Shown: positions 24,166 to 33,022 of the stretch, one piece after another | How positions within the stretch are numbered: position 1 is the stretch's first letter | Layout: each line of letters opens with the position of its first letter | Source: Fimenecus sp045545735 | GTDB lineage: Bacteria > Bacillota > Clostridia > Oscillospirales > Acutalibacteraceae | Reading direction: 5' to 3' | Length of the DNA stretch: 64,000 bases | Assembly: GCA_045545735.1 (NCBI GenBank) | Contig: JAZQBM010000008.1 | Location: forward strand, 1-64,000 | The notes under the pieces: model-generated | The model's input: the letters and a program-made list of their open reading frames with translations, nothing else | The model's database searches: none | What the model was told of the DNA's origin: nothing | Position numbers and translations under genes: made by a program

Positions 24166-24215
24166 AATTTAACGGTTATATTTTTAACATAGAAAACTTT
24201 GGGGAGGAGTACACT

Positions 24216-24911
24216 ATGCAAAAAGAGAAAATTTTAGTTGTTGATGATGATAAAAACATTTGCGACCTACTCAGAATGTATCTTGAAAAAGAAGGCTATG
24301 CAGTTGTTATGGCACATAACGGTATTGACGCTGTAAATACATTTAACGCTGAAAACCCTGACCTTATTTTGCTTGATATAATGCTTCCGCAACTTGACGG
24401 CTGGCAGGTATGTCGTGAAGTAAGAAAAACAAGTGACGTGCCTATTATTATGCTTACCGCAAAGGATGAGGTTTTCGATAAGGTTTTAGGTCTTGAACTT
24501 GGTGCTGACGACTATGTTACAAAGCCATTTGATACAAAAGAAATTGTGGCTCGAATTAAAGCTGTGCTTCGTCGTACATCAGCGGTCAAGGGCGGAGAAA
24601 TGAAAGAAGTTCATTACGATAAACTTTCAATCAACCTTTCAAATTATGAGATGAAAGTTAATGGTGTGGCTGTTGATACACCACCTAAAGAACTTGAACT
24701 TATATACCACCTTGCAAGCAATCCTGACAGAGTATTTACACGTGACCAGTTGCTTGATAACGTGTGGGGATTTGATTATTACGGTGACAGTCGTACAGTT
24801 GACGTTCATATTAAAAGACTTCGTGATAAGCTCAAGGGAGTTTCTACCGAATGGGAACTTCGCACTATCTGGAGCGTAGGTTATAAATTTGAAACACATG
24901 GCAAGAGATAA
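24216..24911 (+). CDS. OmpR-family response regulator (WalR/PhoP-like)
   Basis: This 231-residue regulator has a receiver domain at 5-118 with the acidic pair DDD (10-12), phosphorylated Asp54 in LLDIMLP and Lys in YVTKPFD. A winged-helix DNA-binding domain follows at 135-229 (LELIYHLASNPDRVFTRDQLL region, RTVDVHIKRLRDKL). The ATG at 24216 is chosen because GGGGAGGAG lies just upstream. Placement beside walJ, rlmH and htrA suggests the essential cell-wall regulator WalR, but PhoP-type function is not excluded. Confidence 0.88.
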   Translation: MQKEKILVVDDDKNICDLLRMYLEKEGYAVVMAHNGIDAVNTFNAENPDLILLDIMLPQLDGWQVCREVRKTSDVPIIMLTAKDEVFDKVLGLELGADDYVTKPFDTKEIVARIKAVLRRTSAVKGGEMKEVHYDKLSINLSNYEMKVNGVAVDTPPKELELIYHLASNPDRVFTRDQLLDNVWGFDYYGDSRTVDVHIKRLRDKLKGVSTEWELRTIWSVGYKFETHGKR

Positions 24912-26469
24912 CGGATTTATTAAGAAAAGATACAAAAAAATAGAACAGTTCTTTACGCACTTGCCGTTGTTTGCAAAATATCTGACTATTATGACGGCTA
25001 TGATTCTTGTCAGCTATTTTGTTCTTGCAACCGCTATTACCGTTTTTCTTTCAACGCGTCTTTCAAGTGAAAAAGAAACGCTTTTAACTGAAAATGTAAA
25101 GCAGAATGCAGGGTATTGTGAAAAATTACTTGCAAACTGCGAAACACAAGCGGAATTTAATAATTCTCTTATAATTATCTGTAACAATCTTGGTGTTACG
25201 TCTAACGCTATTGATGCGGATGTGTTTTTTTGCAGTACAGACGGCAAAGTGGTTCTTTGTAAAGAAGATTTCTTATATAACTATTCTGCAAACAGCAACG
25301 GATGTCCGCTTCACAAGGGCTATGTAATACCTGAAGAAATAATGAAAACCGTTTCAAAAGGTTATTATTTCAGCAGTTCAAAGGTGCAAGGACTGTATAA
25401 TGAAAGAACATTCCTTTCGGGAGCACCCGTAAGAGTAAACGGAACTGTTGTAGGTGCAGTATTTGCAGCAACGCCACTTGAATCCAGCTTAAAGGAATAT
25501 GCGGGCAGAATAATGAGTTTGTTCCTGTCATCTGCAATATTTGCGGCTGCGTTGTCGTTCCTTGTGGTTTATGCTTTTACTGCAAAACTGACAAGTCCTT
25601 TAAGGCAGATGTCGAATGCAACAAAAGCCTATGCTAAAGGGGATTTCAGTAAACGTGTAAATGTTCGTGGCTCTGACGAATTTGCAGAACTTTGCCAAAA
25701 TTTTAACCGAATGGCATCTGCACTTTCAGTTCTTGAATCATCAAGAAGAAGCTTTGTTGCAAATGTTTCTCACGAATTAAAAACACCAATGACAACAATC
25801 GGCGGATTTATTGACGGAATGCTTGACGGTACAATTCCGCCCGAAAAGCACGGCGAGTATTTGCAGATTGTTTCAAATGAAACGAAACGTCTTTCACGAC
25901 TTGTAACATCAATGCTCAATCTTTCAAAAATTGAGGCGGGTGAGTTAGAACCAAAGCACAGTGCTTTTGATGCTTCACCGCTTATTATTGACTGCCTTTT
26001 AAGCTTTGAGCAGGAAATAGAGAAGAAAAATATACAGATTACAGGTCTTGAAAAAATAGGTCAGGTAAAATTGCTTGCTGACCGTGATATGATTTATCAG
26101 GTAATATATAACCTTGTTGATAATGCAGTAAAGTTCACAAATGAAAATGGTGAGATTGCTGTTTTTGCAGGTGAAAATGATAAAAACCAATTATTCATTT
26201 CAATTCAGAATACGGGTGAGGGCATTTCATCAGAAGAAATCGGTAGAATTTTTGAACGTTTCTATAAGGTTGATAAATCAAGAAGTTATGATGTAAAGAG
26301 TGCCGGACTTGGACTTTACCTTTGCAAAACAATTGTTGAAATGCACGGCGGACAAATTTATGCTGAAAGTGCAGAGGGGCAATTCACGAGATTTACAATG
26401 CTATTTGAAAAGAATAGCGAAAAAAATAAAAAACAAAAATCAGGGAAATCTGAGTACGATATAAATTAG
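24898..26469 (+). CDS. Sensor histidine kinase (WalK/PhoR-like)
   Basis: The 523-residue membrane kinase overlaps the regulator gene by 14 nt. The ATG at 24898 is taken; one three codons upstream is also possible. The layout is TM1 at about 28-52, an extracellular domain of about 150 residues, TM2 at about 203-226, HAMP to about 280, HisKA with SHELKTP (His near residue 290) and HATPase_c with N-box LVDNAVKF and G-boxes KSAGLGLYLCK and GEGISSEEIG. No PAS domain is evident, unlike Bacillus WalK. It should phosphorylate the adjacent regulator. Confidence 0.9.
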   Translation: MARDNGFIKKRYKKIEQFFTHLPLFAKYLTIMTAMILVSYFVLATAITVFLSTRLSSEKETLLTENVKQNAGYCEKLLANCETQAEFNNSLIIICNNLGVTSNAIDADVFFCSTDGKVVLCKEDFLYNYSANSNGCPLHKGYVIPEEIMKTVSKGYYFSSSKVQGLYNERTFLSGAPVRVNGTVVGAVFAATPLESSLKEYAGRIMSLFLSSAIFAAALSFLVVYAFTAKLTSPLRQMSNATKAYAKGDFSKRVNVRGSDEFAELCQNFNRMASALSVLESSRRSFVANVSHELKTPMTTIGGFIDGMLDGTIPPEKHGEYLQIVSNETKRLSRLVTSMLNLSKIEAGELEPKHSAFDASPLIIDCLLSFEQEIEKKNIQITGLEKIGQVKLLADRDMIYQVIYNLVDNAVKFTNENGEIAVFAGENDKNQLFISIQNTGEGISSEEIGRIFERFYKVDKSRSYDVKSAGLGLYLCKTIVEMHGGQIYAESAEGQFTRFTMLFEKNSEKNKKQKSGKSEYDIN

Positions 26470-26483
26470 TCGGAGGCTTATTT

Positions 26484-27914
26484 ATGACTGAAAATTTTGA
26501 GAATAATGTAAACGGAACAGAAAATACTCAACAGAACGGGTATTCTGCACCTGTTACCCCAACTCAACCAACAAATACACAATATACACCGCCTGTGAAT
26601 AATCCGTATAACACTTATTATAACGGTGGTCAGTATATGCCATATGGTAGTTACGTGCAACCACGTCCACCAAAACCCGAAGCACCAAAAAAAGCTTCAA
26701 AGGGCAAGAAAAAAGGACTTATTATTGCAGTAATAATTATTTGTGTGTGTTTTCTTGTTGCGGTAGGAGTTGTTGTTACTACACTTATTACAGGTGGCGG
26801 AAGTGATAATACACAGAACAACAAGGACGATACACAAATGAATCTTGTTGAAGGTGTAGTCGGCGATGAGGAAACCCCAATTCCCGAAGGTAAACTTTCT
26901 GCTAAACAGGTTTATAAAAAGGTACACGAAAGTTCGGTAGGTATCCTTGTGTACTCAAGTAAACAACAAAAGGTTTATTCAGAAGGCACGGGCATTGTAA
27001 TGGGAACTAATAGTGACAATACAGTAACCTATATTATTACTTGTGCTCACGTTATTGATGTAAATAACCCTAAAATTACTGTGCAGACTGCTGATGGTAC
27101 ACAGTACGACGGATTTGTTGTAGGTCTTGACGCAAAAACTGATATTGGTCTTATCAGAGTGAATTCAACAGACCTTAAAGCAGCAGAATTTGCAGATTCA
27201 TCAGCCGTTGAGGTTGGTGACACAGTTTATGCAATCGGTAATCCCGGTGGTATGCAGTTCTTCGGTTCGTTTACAAATGGTATGGTTTCTGCAATCGGCA
27301 GACCTGTTGACAGTCCTGTAGGTTACGAGGTTGCTTGCATTCAGCATACTGCACCTATTAATCCGGGTAACTCAGGTGGTGCTCTTTTAAATGAATACGG
27401 TCAGGTAATCGGTATTAACTCATCAAAAATCGCATCTACTGATTATGAGGGTATGGGCTTTGCCGTTCCATCGTCAACAGTTAAGGAAATTGTAGATGAA
27501 CTTATTGCACACGGTGTTGTTACAAATCGTCCTGTACTTGGTGTTAATGTGGCACTTTCAAGTCAAAGTCAGACATATTCAATAGTCGTAAAAGCGAATA
27601 ATTTGCCAACGGGTTCTGTTATAATCGACACGATTATGGATGGTAGCGACCTTAAAAACAAAGGTGTTAAAGCAGGCGATATGATTATCAAGGTCGATGG
27701 TAAGGACATGGAAACATCCGATGTTTTGCTTGATACTATTGAGAACTCAAAAGTTGGTGATACAATTACCCTTACAATTTGCAGAGTTGACTCAAACTAC
27801 AATATTTCTACTTTTGATGTTAAAGTAAAACTTGTTGATGATTCAAGCGTTTCAGAGCCTGTGGAAGAAGATTACGAATATGATTATGGGTTCGGCTTCC
27901 CATTTGGCGAATAA
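26484..27914 (+). CDS. HtrA/DegP-like S1C serine protease, membrane-anchored
   Basis: The 476-residue protein has a long Pro/Asn/Tyr-rich cytoplasmic N-terminus (1-70), a membrane helix at 79-103 and an extracellular trypsin-like domain with catalytic His189 (TCAHVID), Asp220 (AKTDIGL) and Ser297 (NPGNSGGAL). A PDZ domain lies at about 345-440, and the tail is acidic. It degrades or chaperones misfolded exported proteins. Position after the kinase fits the Wal-cluster order, where an HtrA gene ends the operon. Confidence 0.93.
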   Translation: MTENFENNVNGTENTQQNGYSAPVTPTQPTNTQYTPPVNNPYNTYYNGGQYMPYGSYVQPRPPKPEAPKKASKGKKKGLIIAVIIICVCFLVAVGVVVTTLITGGGSDNTQNNKDDTQMNLVEGVVGDEETPIPEGKLSAKQVYKKVHESSVGILVYSSKQQKVYSEGTGIVMGTNSDNTVTYIITCAHVIDVNNPKITVQTADGTQYDGFVVGLDAKTDIGLIRVNSTDLKAAEFADSSAVEVGDTVYAIGNPGGMQFFGSFTNGMVSAIGRPVDSPVGYEVACIQHTAPINPGNSGGALLNEYGQVIGINSSKIASTDYEGMGFAVPSSTVKEIVDELIAHGVVTNRPVLGVNVALSSQSQTYSIVVKANNLPTGSVIIDTIMDGSDLKNKGVKAGDMIIKVDGKDMETSDVLLDTIENSKVGDTITLTICRVDSNYNISTFDVKVKLVDDSSVSEPVEEDYEYDYGFGFPFGE

Positions 27915-27928
27915 GTAATTGAAAAATT

Positions 27929-27960
27929 TAAAGTCCGCAATTTGCGGACTTTATTTTTTA
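27929..27960. terminator. Bidirectional terminator
   Basis: AAAGTCCGC and GCGGACTTT pair around AATTT, followed by ATTTTTTAG. It separates htrA from the convergent spoVAC. Confidence 0.85.
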
Positions 27961-28410
27961 GTATAATTTTAATATATATGCAATCAATCCGTAAATTACG
28001 GCGGAGAAAATACCGTATGAAATTACAGGTCCTGCAATTTTGAAAATGTTAGCACCCGTTCCCATTATAAGACCTTCGCTTTTGAATTCAAGAGCTGGGG
28101 AAACAACTGAATTTGCAAAGCCCGTTATTGGAACAATCGTTCCTGCACCTGCGTGTTTGGCTATTTTGTCAAAAACTCCTATTCCCGTAAGAATTGCGGC
28201 TATAATTATGAGAATTGACGGTGTAAGAGCCTTTACGTAATCTTCTGAAAAGCCGAGTTTTTCAAAGCCCCAATTTAAAAATTGCCCAAAAGTGCAGATT
28301 AGTCCGCCTGAAATGAATGCTTTTATGCAGTTGATTAGTTTTGGTGACGGCGGTGATGCCTTTTTCGCCATTTTGTCATATTCTTTATCTGTGGTAGAAA
28401 TAAAAATCAC
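27958..28410 (-). CDS. spoVAC: Stage V sporulation protein AC
   Basis: This is a membrane protein of about 150 residues needed for uptake and release of dipicolinic acid by spores. Recognisable segments are NCIKAFISGGLICTFGQ, GAGTIVPITGFANSV and ALEFKSEGLIMG, all SpoVAC hallmarks, with four or five helices. The start is uncertain. AAAGGAG lies directly against a GTG (28410) and 8 nt before an ATT (28401), while the first ATG (28371) has no ribosome site. Similarity to Bacillus SpoVAC begins before that ATG, so an upstream non-ATG start is likely. It stands alone here; spoVAD and spoVAE are not adjacent. Confidence 0.9.
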   Translation of the reverse strand: MIFISTTDKEYDKMAKKASPPSPKLINCIKAFISGGLICTFGQFLNWGFEKLGFSEDYVKALTPSILIIIAAILTGIGVFDKIAKHAGAGTIVPITGFANSVVSPALEFKSEGLIMGTGANIFKIAGPVISYGIFSAVIYGLIAYILKLY

Positions 28411-28468
28411 TCCTTTGAAATATCTTTACCCGAATTTATGAAATTATAGGTTTAACCGCTTACAATAA

Positions 28469-28497
28469 TTGCAATAATATGAAATATATGGTAATAT
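28469..28497 (+). promoter_or_regulatory. Sigma-A-like promoter for the patatin gene
   Basis: TTGCAA and TAATAT are separated by 17 bp, about 35 nt before the start. Confidence 0.6.
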
Positions 28498-28531
28498 ATT
28501 TTTACAACTTTTAAGTATTGGAGGAGATTTT

Positions 28532-29386
28532 TTGACCGGTTACATTGATGTTGGTGGTGGAATGCGTGCGGTTTATGGTGCAGGTGTTCTTGACCGCTGT
28601 CTTGATGAAGGTCTTGAATTTCCTTATTACATAGGTGTTTCTGCAGGAAGTGCAAATATTATTTCATATCTTGGCGGTCATAAAGAAAGAACTTTAAGAT
28701 TTTATCGTGATTATTCTTCCCGACGTGAGTATATGAGCCTTTATAATCTCGTTAAAAATAAGTCTTATATCGGGCTTGATTATATTTATACAACACTAAC
28801 CCAGTCAGGCGGAGAAGACCCATTGGATTTTGAAAAAATGAAATCCCATAACTGCGATTTTTATATAGTTTCTACTGATGCGATTACGGGCGAAACTGTG
28901 TATCTTGATTATAAAAACACGAAGAAAAATGACTATTTTGAGTTGAAAGCATCTTCTTGTATTCCAGTTGTTTGTCCAGCATATGAAAAAGACGGTATTT
29001 TCTTCTATGATGGCGGAATATCTGACCCTATACCCGTACAAAAAGCATTGGATGACGGTTGTGATAAGATTGTTGTTACACTTACATTGCCCGCTGATTA
29101 TCACAAGTCACACAAGGTTTCTGAAAATGTTTATAGAAGAGTAATGAAGAAATATCCTGAAACAGCACATCTTATGTATTCGATGATAGATAAATACAAC
29201 GAAAGTCTTGATTATATAAAAGAACTTGAAAAACAGGACAAGGTGCTTATTTTGTCACCTGACGACTGTTGTGGTGTTAATACGTTAAAGCATCCGCGAA
29301 AAGGTATTGAAGAATTGTACCGCAAAGGGTATGAAGATGCCCAAAAAATTAAGAAGTTTCTCTCAAGGGAGGCTTCTTATGAATAA
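28532..29386 (+). CDS. Patatin-like phospholipase / acylhydrolase
   Basis: This 284-residue cytoplasmic serine hydrolase uses a Ser-Asp dyad. The oxyanion loop is DVGGGMRAVYGAG, the nucleophile elbow GVSAGS (about residue 37) and the Asp motif DGGISDPIPV. The start is a TTG at 28532 with GGAGGAG before it. The family cleaves acyl chains from phospholipids or other lipids; the substrate is unknown. The next gene starts inside its last codons, so the two are coupled. Confidence 0.9.
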   Translation: MTGYIDVGGGMRAVYGAGVLDRCLDEGLEFPYYIGVSAGSANIISYLGGHKERTLRFYRDYSSRREYMSLYNLVKNKSYIGLDYIYTTLTQSGGEDPLDFEKMKSHNCDFYIVSTDAITGETVYLDYKNTKKNDYFELKASSCIPVVCPAYEKDGIFFYDGGISDPIPVQKALDDGCDKIVVTLTLPADYHKSHKVSENVYRRVMKKYPETAHLMYSMIDKYNESLDYIKELEKQDKVLILSPDDCCGVNTLKHPRKGIEELYRKGYEDAQKIKKFLSREASYE

Positions 29387-30239
29387 GAAAAATAATAAAT
29401 TTATGCGTTTCATTTCTGTTTTGCTGATTGTACTTGTGGCATTCAAAACAGTAGATTTTACTTTAAGCGAGATTACTGATATTTGGGCTTATGAAGATGT
29501 TGGTCAGTCAAGTGGTACAGGTTGGTCAGTTGTATATGAAAAATTCAAAGATGGGCAAGAACTGACCGAAAAAGAGTACAATTTAATTTTTTCACAGACG
29601 GGACTCGGTAAACCTGCGGTTGACGGGTTTGCAGAAAATCCCGAAAAAATTGAGGAATATCGCGAATATTACCTTGCTGATAAAGATTACAGTTGTGTGC
29701 GTGAAGGTGTGTTTGCTTGTCACGAATTTATTACTGACGCTGACGGAAACGCAATACAAAATCCTGCATTTGCAAATCTTCAGAATGGTGATATAATAAT
29801 TACGTTAAGTATTCACTCTTTGGGGTGGCGTCACGGCCACGCGGCAATAGTGGTAGATGCTGAAAATGGCACAACGGCACAAGCGGTTATGATTGGTGAA
29901 AAATCTGCATTAGGTCATATCGGTGAATGGCGTGAATTCCCACTTGTAGCGGTTTTACGTGCTAAAGATGTGAGTGCAGAAATCCGTAATGAAATTGCAA
30001 AATATACCGAAGAAAAGTTAATCGGTATCGATTATTCTCTTGCGTCGGGGATTTTCAGCGGACGTGATGAAAATTTAATACCATCTACGACACATTGTGC
30101 ACATTATGTATGGTATGCTTATAAATGCTTCGGCATTGATATTGACTCAAATGGTGGACGAGTTGTTACACCAAAAGAGATTCTATATAGTGAAAACCTT
30201 GAAGTTGTTCAGGTGTATGGGAATATAATGGATTTGTAA
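29379..30239 (+). CDS. NlpC/P60-superfamily (YiiX-like) cysteine hydrolase, exported
   Basis: The 286-residue protein starts at the ATG at 29379, with AAGGGAGG upstream, 8 nt inside the patatin gene. A signal anchor spans about residues 9-29. The body shows a permuted papain-like fold: a DIIITLSIHSLGWRHGHAAIVV strand with a conserved His and, later, THCAHYVWYAY with the probable nucleophile Cys. These enzymes cleave amide bonds in peptidoglycan or lipid-linked substrates. Coupling to a lipase gene suggests envelope lipid or wall turnover; this is inference. Confidence 0.7.
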   Translation: MNKKNNKFMRFISVLLIVLVAFKTVDFTLSEITDIWAYEDVGQSSGTGWSVVYEKFKDGQELTEKEYNLIFSQTGLGKPAVDGFAENPEKIEEYREYYLADKDYSCVREGVFACHEFITDADGNAIQNPAFANLQNGDIIITLSIHSLGWRHGHAAIVVDAENGTTAQAVMIGEKSALGHIGEWREFPLVAVLRAKDVSAEIRNEIAKYTEEKLIGIDYSLASGIFSGRDENLIPSTTHCAHYVWYAYKCFGIDIDSNGGRVVTPKEILYSENLEVVQVYGNIMDL

Positions 30240-30252
30240 AGGAGTTTTTGTT

Positions 30253-30633
30253 ATGAAAAAAGCAATTGTTTTTATTTTAATTCTTATTTTAGCAATAGTT
30301 TTTACTGCTTGTGGCAAACGCGGACCTGAATACACAAAAGTTGCAGATGTGTCTTTGACCGAAACCACAACTACAACCACAACGGAAGAAACAGAACTCG
30401 ATACAGCAACTGAAACAGAAAGTGAAACAGAAGAAACATCTTCATCAACCACTACAACTACAAGAAGATATACGGGTGGCGGTAGCAGTTCAAACAACAG
30501 AAAGCCAACAACCACTACAACAACTACAACAAAAACAACGACTACCGAGTCAACTACTGAATCTACAACAGAATCTACGACAGAAGAACAAACAACGACT
30601 ACAACCACAACAGAGCCAAGTAGTGAAGAATAA
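30253..30633 (+). CDS. Thr/Glu-rich lipoprotein
   Basis: This 126-residue protein has a clear lipoprotein signal (residues 1-19, lipobox FTAC with Cys20). The mature part is almost only Thr, Glu and Ser with runs of Thr and a TTES repeat, plus a small basic patch (RRYTGGGSSS). It has no folded domain. Such Thr-rich stretches are often O-glycosylated wall-spanning spacers. GGAG precedes the ATG by 8 nt, and the gene is 13 nt after its neighbour. Confidence 0.8.
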   Translation: MKKAIVFILILILAIVFTACGKRGPEYTKVADVSLTETTTTTTTEETELDTATETESETEETSSSTTTTTRRYTGGGSSSNNRKPTTTTTTTTKTTTTESTTESTTESTTEEQTTTTTTTEPSSEE

Positions 30634-30644
30634 AAATTAAAAAA

Positions 30645-30662
30645 GGCGATTCGTGAATCGCC
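30645..30662. repeat. GC hairpin (REP-like)
   Basis: GGCGATTC and GAATCGCC pair around GT and are followed by CCTACAAC. The tail GCCCCTA is shared with the hairpin at 10249-10265. Downstream, 30672-30700 holds a decaying TTTGCA/TTTTGCA repeat, similar to 1194-1210. Confidence 0.45.
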
Positions 30663-30702
30663 CCTACAACTTTGCGTTTTGCACTTTGCATTTTGCATTA
30701 AA

Positions 30703-30730
30703 AAAGACGGTCGAAAGACCGTCTTTTTCT
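30703..30730. terminator. Bidirectional terminator
   Basis: AAAGACGGTC and GACCGTCTTT pair around GAAA, with A- and T-rich sides. It lies between the lipoprotein gene and the convergent EF-G-like gene. Confidence 0.85.
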
Positions 30731-30731
30731 A

Positions 30732-32801
30732 TTATTCTTCGTCAACTTTTGCTTCTGCAATAACCTTTTCAACAATGTTCTGTGGAGCTTGTTCATAACG
30801 AGTAAACTCGAATGAGAATGAGCCACGACCTGCTGTTACTGAACGGAGAACTGTTGTAAAGTCGCCCATTTCAGCCATTGGAACTTCAGCTGTAAGCTCC
30901 TGCATTTTTGGTTCGTCTGCAGGACCCATACCGAGAACTCTACCGCGACGCTTTGTAATATCACCCATAATGTCACCAAGATTGTCATCAGGCATACGAG
31001 CAACGAGTGTGCCAACCGGCTCAAGAATTGTTGGGTCAGCCTTTGGAATGCCAGCCTTGTATGCAAGTGAAGCAGCCATCTTGAATGCCATTTCTGATGA
31101 GTCAACAGGGTGGTATGAACCATCGTAAAGTGTAGCCTTAACGCCTACCATTGGGTAACCTGCAAGAACGCCTTTAAGAACGCAATCGCGAAGTCCTTTT
31201 TCAACTGCAGGGAAGAAGTTCTTTGGAACTGCACCGCCGAATACTTCTTCTGCAAATACAAGTTCATCACTGTCGCAAGGCTCAAAGCGGATATGTACGT
31301 CACCGAACTGACCGTGACCGCCTGACTGTTTCTTGTGTTTGCCTTGTGCTTCAGCAGATTTACGGATTGTTTCTCTGTAAGCAACTTTAGGAACACTTAA
31401 ATCAACTTCAACACCGAATTTGTTCTTTAGTTTTGAAACGATAACGTCAAGATGCTGTTCGCCAAGACCTGAAAGAACTTGTTCTTTTGTTTCTTTATTG
31501 ATTGTGAATGAGATTGATGGGTCTTCTTCCATAAGTCTGAAAAGTCCCTGAGCAACTTTTTCTTCTTCGCCCTTTTTGCGAACATTAACTGCCATTGAAA
31601 GACAAGGTTTAGGAGCGTCAACACCGTCAAGAATTACAATGTTCTTTGCATCACAGATTGTATCACCTGTCTTAACGCCTGCAAGCTTTGTAACTACGCC
31701 GATATCACCTGCGATAATCTCTTTAGCATCTTCCTGCTTGCCACCCTTAACAGTAACGAATTTACCCATTTTTTCTGTTTCGCCTGTGCGAACGTTATAG
31801 CCTTGAGTATCAGGAGTAAGTTTACCGGAAACTACTTTGAAGAATGACATTTTACCTACGAATGGGTCGGCAACTGTCTTAAAGCAAATTGCTGCAAGAG
31901 GTCCGTTAATGTCACAAGGAAGAATTGTTTCTTCGCCGTCTTCAGTTTTTGCAGATTCGCCTGCATAACCGTATGCACCGGGAACTGACCAAGCAAGGTT
32001 GTAAAGAAGTTGGTCAACACCAGCACAAGTAAGACCTGCAACTGCATATACAGGGTAAATTGAGCCGTCAAAAATACCTGTGCAAAGACCTTTAAGGATT
32101 TCTTCTTGAGTAAATGCTTCACCCTCAAAGAATTTTTCCATAAGTTCATCATCGGTTGTAGCAACAGCTTCCATAAATGCTGATGTCATTTCTTCGATGA
32201 TTGGGTCATTAGGCATAGCCACTTTAGTAGCTTTGCCTTCTGCGTCATATTCATATGCCATACCTGTCATAAGGTTTACATAAGACTTTGTAATGTTGCC
32301 TTCCATATAAGGAATGATTGTAGGACAAAGTTTGTTGCCGTAAACTTCTTTTAATGCTTCAAAAGTTTTGTAGAAACTTCTGTGGTCAGAGTCAGTTTTT
32401 GTAATAGCAAAGAATTTTGCAAGACCGCGTTTCTCAGCTGCTTTGAAAGCCTTTTCTGTACCAACGTCAACTCCTGAGCCTGCACTTGTAACGATAAGAA
32501 CTGCTTCAGCTGCACGAACTGCTTCTGCAGAGCCGTTTTCAAAGTCAAAAAGACCGGGAGCATCTATAATATTCAACTTTGTGTTGTCCCATTCAATTGC
32601 TGCCATTGCTGATGAAACTGATGACTTTCTTCTTTTTTCTTCTGCATCGAAGTCAAGAACTGTGTTGCCGTCAGCCACTTTACCAAGTCTGTCAGTAGCA
32701 CCTGATACATAAAGCATTGCTTCACAAAGTGTAGTTTTTCCTTTTCCGCCGTGACCAAGCACAGCAATATTTCTGATGTTGTTTGAGGTATAAGCCTTCA
32801 T
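30732..32801 (-). CDS. Elongation factor G-like translational GTPase (EF-G paralogue)
   Basis: This 689-residue protein has all five EF-G domains: GTPase domain with G1 GHGGKGKTT (16-24) and G3 DAPG, domain II near 300-380, and domains III-V with GHGQFGDVHIRFEP and a C-terminal GRGSFSFEF. G4 reads TKTD instead of NKxD, and the G domain is diverged, as in the EF-G-like group (FusA2-type) that often works in stress, recycling or ribosome rescue rather than as the main translocase. The gene stands alone with its own strong promoter and no ribosomal-protein neighbours, so it is not the canonical fusA. Confidence 0.88.
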   Translation of the reverse strand: MKAYTSNNIRNIAVLGHGGKGKTTLCEAMLYVSGATDRLGKVADGNTVLDFDAEEKRRKSSVSSAMAAIEWDNTKLNIIDAPGLFDFENGSAEAVRAAEAVLIVTSAGSGVDVGTEKAFKAAEKRGLAKFFAITKTDSDHRSFYKTFEALKEVYGNKLCPTIIPYMEGNITKSYVNLMTGMAYEYDAEGKATKVAMPNDPIIEEMTSAFMEAVATTDDELMEKFFEGEAFTQEEILKGLCTGIFDGSIYPVYAVAGLTCAGVDQLLYNLAWSVPGAYGYAGESAKTEDGEETILPCDINGPLAAICFKTVADPFVGKMSFFKVVSGKLTPDTQGYNVRTGETEKMGKFVTVKGGKQEDAKEIIAGDIGVVTKLAGVKTGDTICDAKNIVILDGVDAPKPCLSMAVNVRKKGEEEKVAQGLFRLMEEDPSISFTINKETKEQVLSGLGEQHLDVIVSKLKNKFGVEVDLSVPKVAYRETIRKSAEAQGKHKKQSGGHGQFGDVHIRFEPCDSDELVFAEEVFGGAVPKNFFPAVEKGLRDCVLKGVLAGYPMVGVKATLYDGSYHPVDSSEMAFKMAASLAYKAGIPKADPTILEPVGTLVARMPDDNLGDIMGDITKRRGRVLGMGPADEPKMQELTAEVPMAEMGDFTTVLRSVTAGRGSFSFEFTRYEQAPQNIVEKVIAEAKVDEE

Positions 32802-32875
32802 AAGCTCTTCCCTGCCTTTCTTGTATAACCGTTTTTATGTGAAAAATAGATAGAATTTTTCAGCACTTTAAGGGA

Positions 32876-32904
32876 ATTATAGCACAATTGCCCAAACAAT
32901 GCAA
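32876..32904 (-). promoter_or_regulatory. Sigma-A promoter of the EF-G-like gene
   Basis: On the minus strand TTGCAT and TATAAT are separated by exactly 17 bp, with a leader of about 70 nt. Confidence 0.75.
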
Positions 32905-32960
32905 CTATGTTTTAATAAGTTTTTCAAGATATTTTTAATTATGTATATGACGGATTTCTG

Positions 32961-32989
32961 TTGATTTTTTAGATTAGTGATTGTATAAT
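32961..32989 (+). promoter_or_regulatory. Sigma-A promoter of murD
   Basis: TTGATT and TATAAT are separated by exactly 17 bp. Transcription would begin near 32996, which rules out upstream start codons and supports the ATG at 33023. Confidence 0.75.
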
Positions 32990-33022
32990 CAATATATATG
33001 CGTTTTAGGAGATGAAAAATCT

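Noticed and set aside
30183..30698. Long minus-strand open frame rich in Val
   Set aside because: It is the antisense shadow of the Thr-rich lipoprotein gene; ACN repeats give GTN (Val) runs on the other strand.
30732..32801. TetM-like ribosomal protection gene
   Set aside because: The G-domain motifs and C-terminal region fit EF-G-like paralogues; no resistance-type loop features or mobile context are visible.
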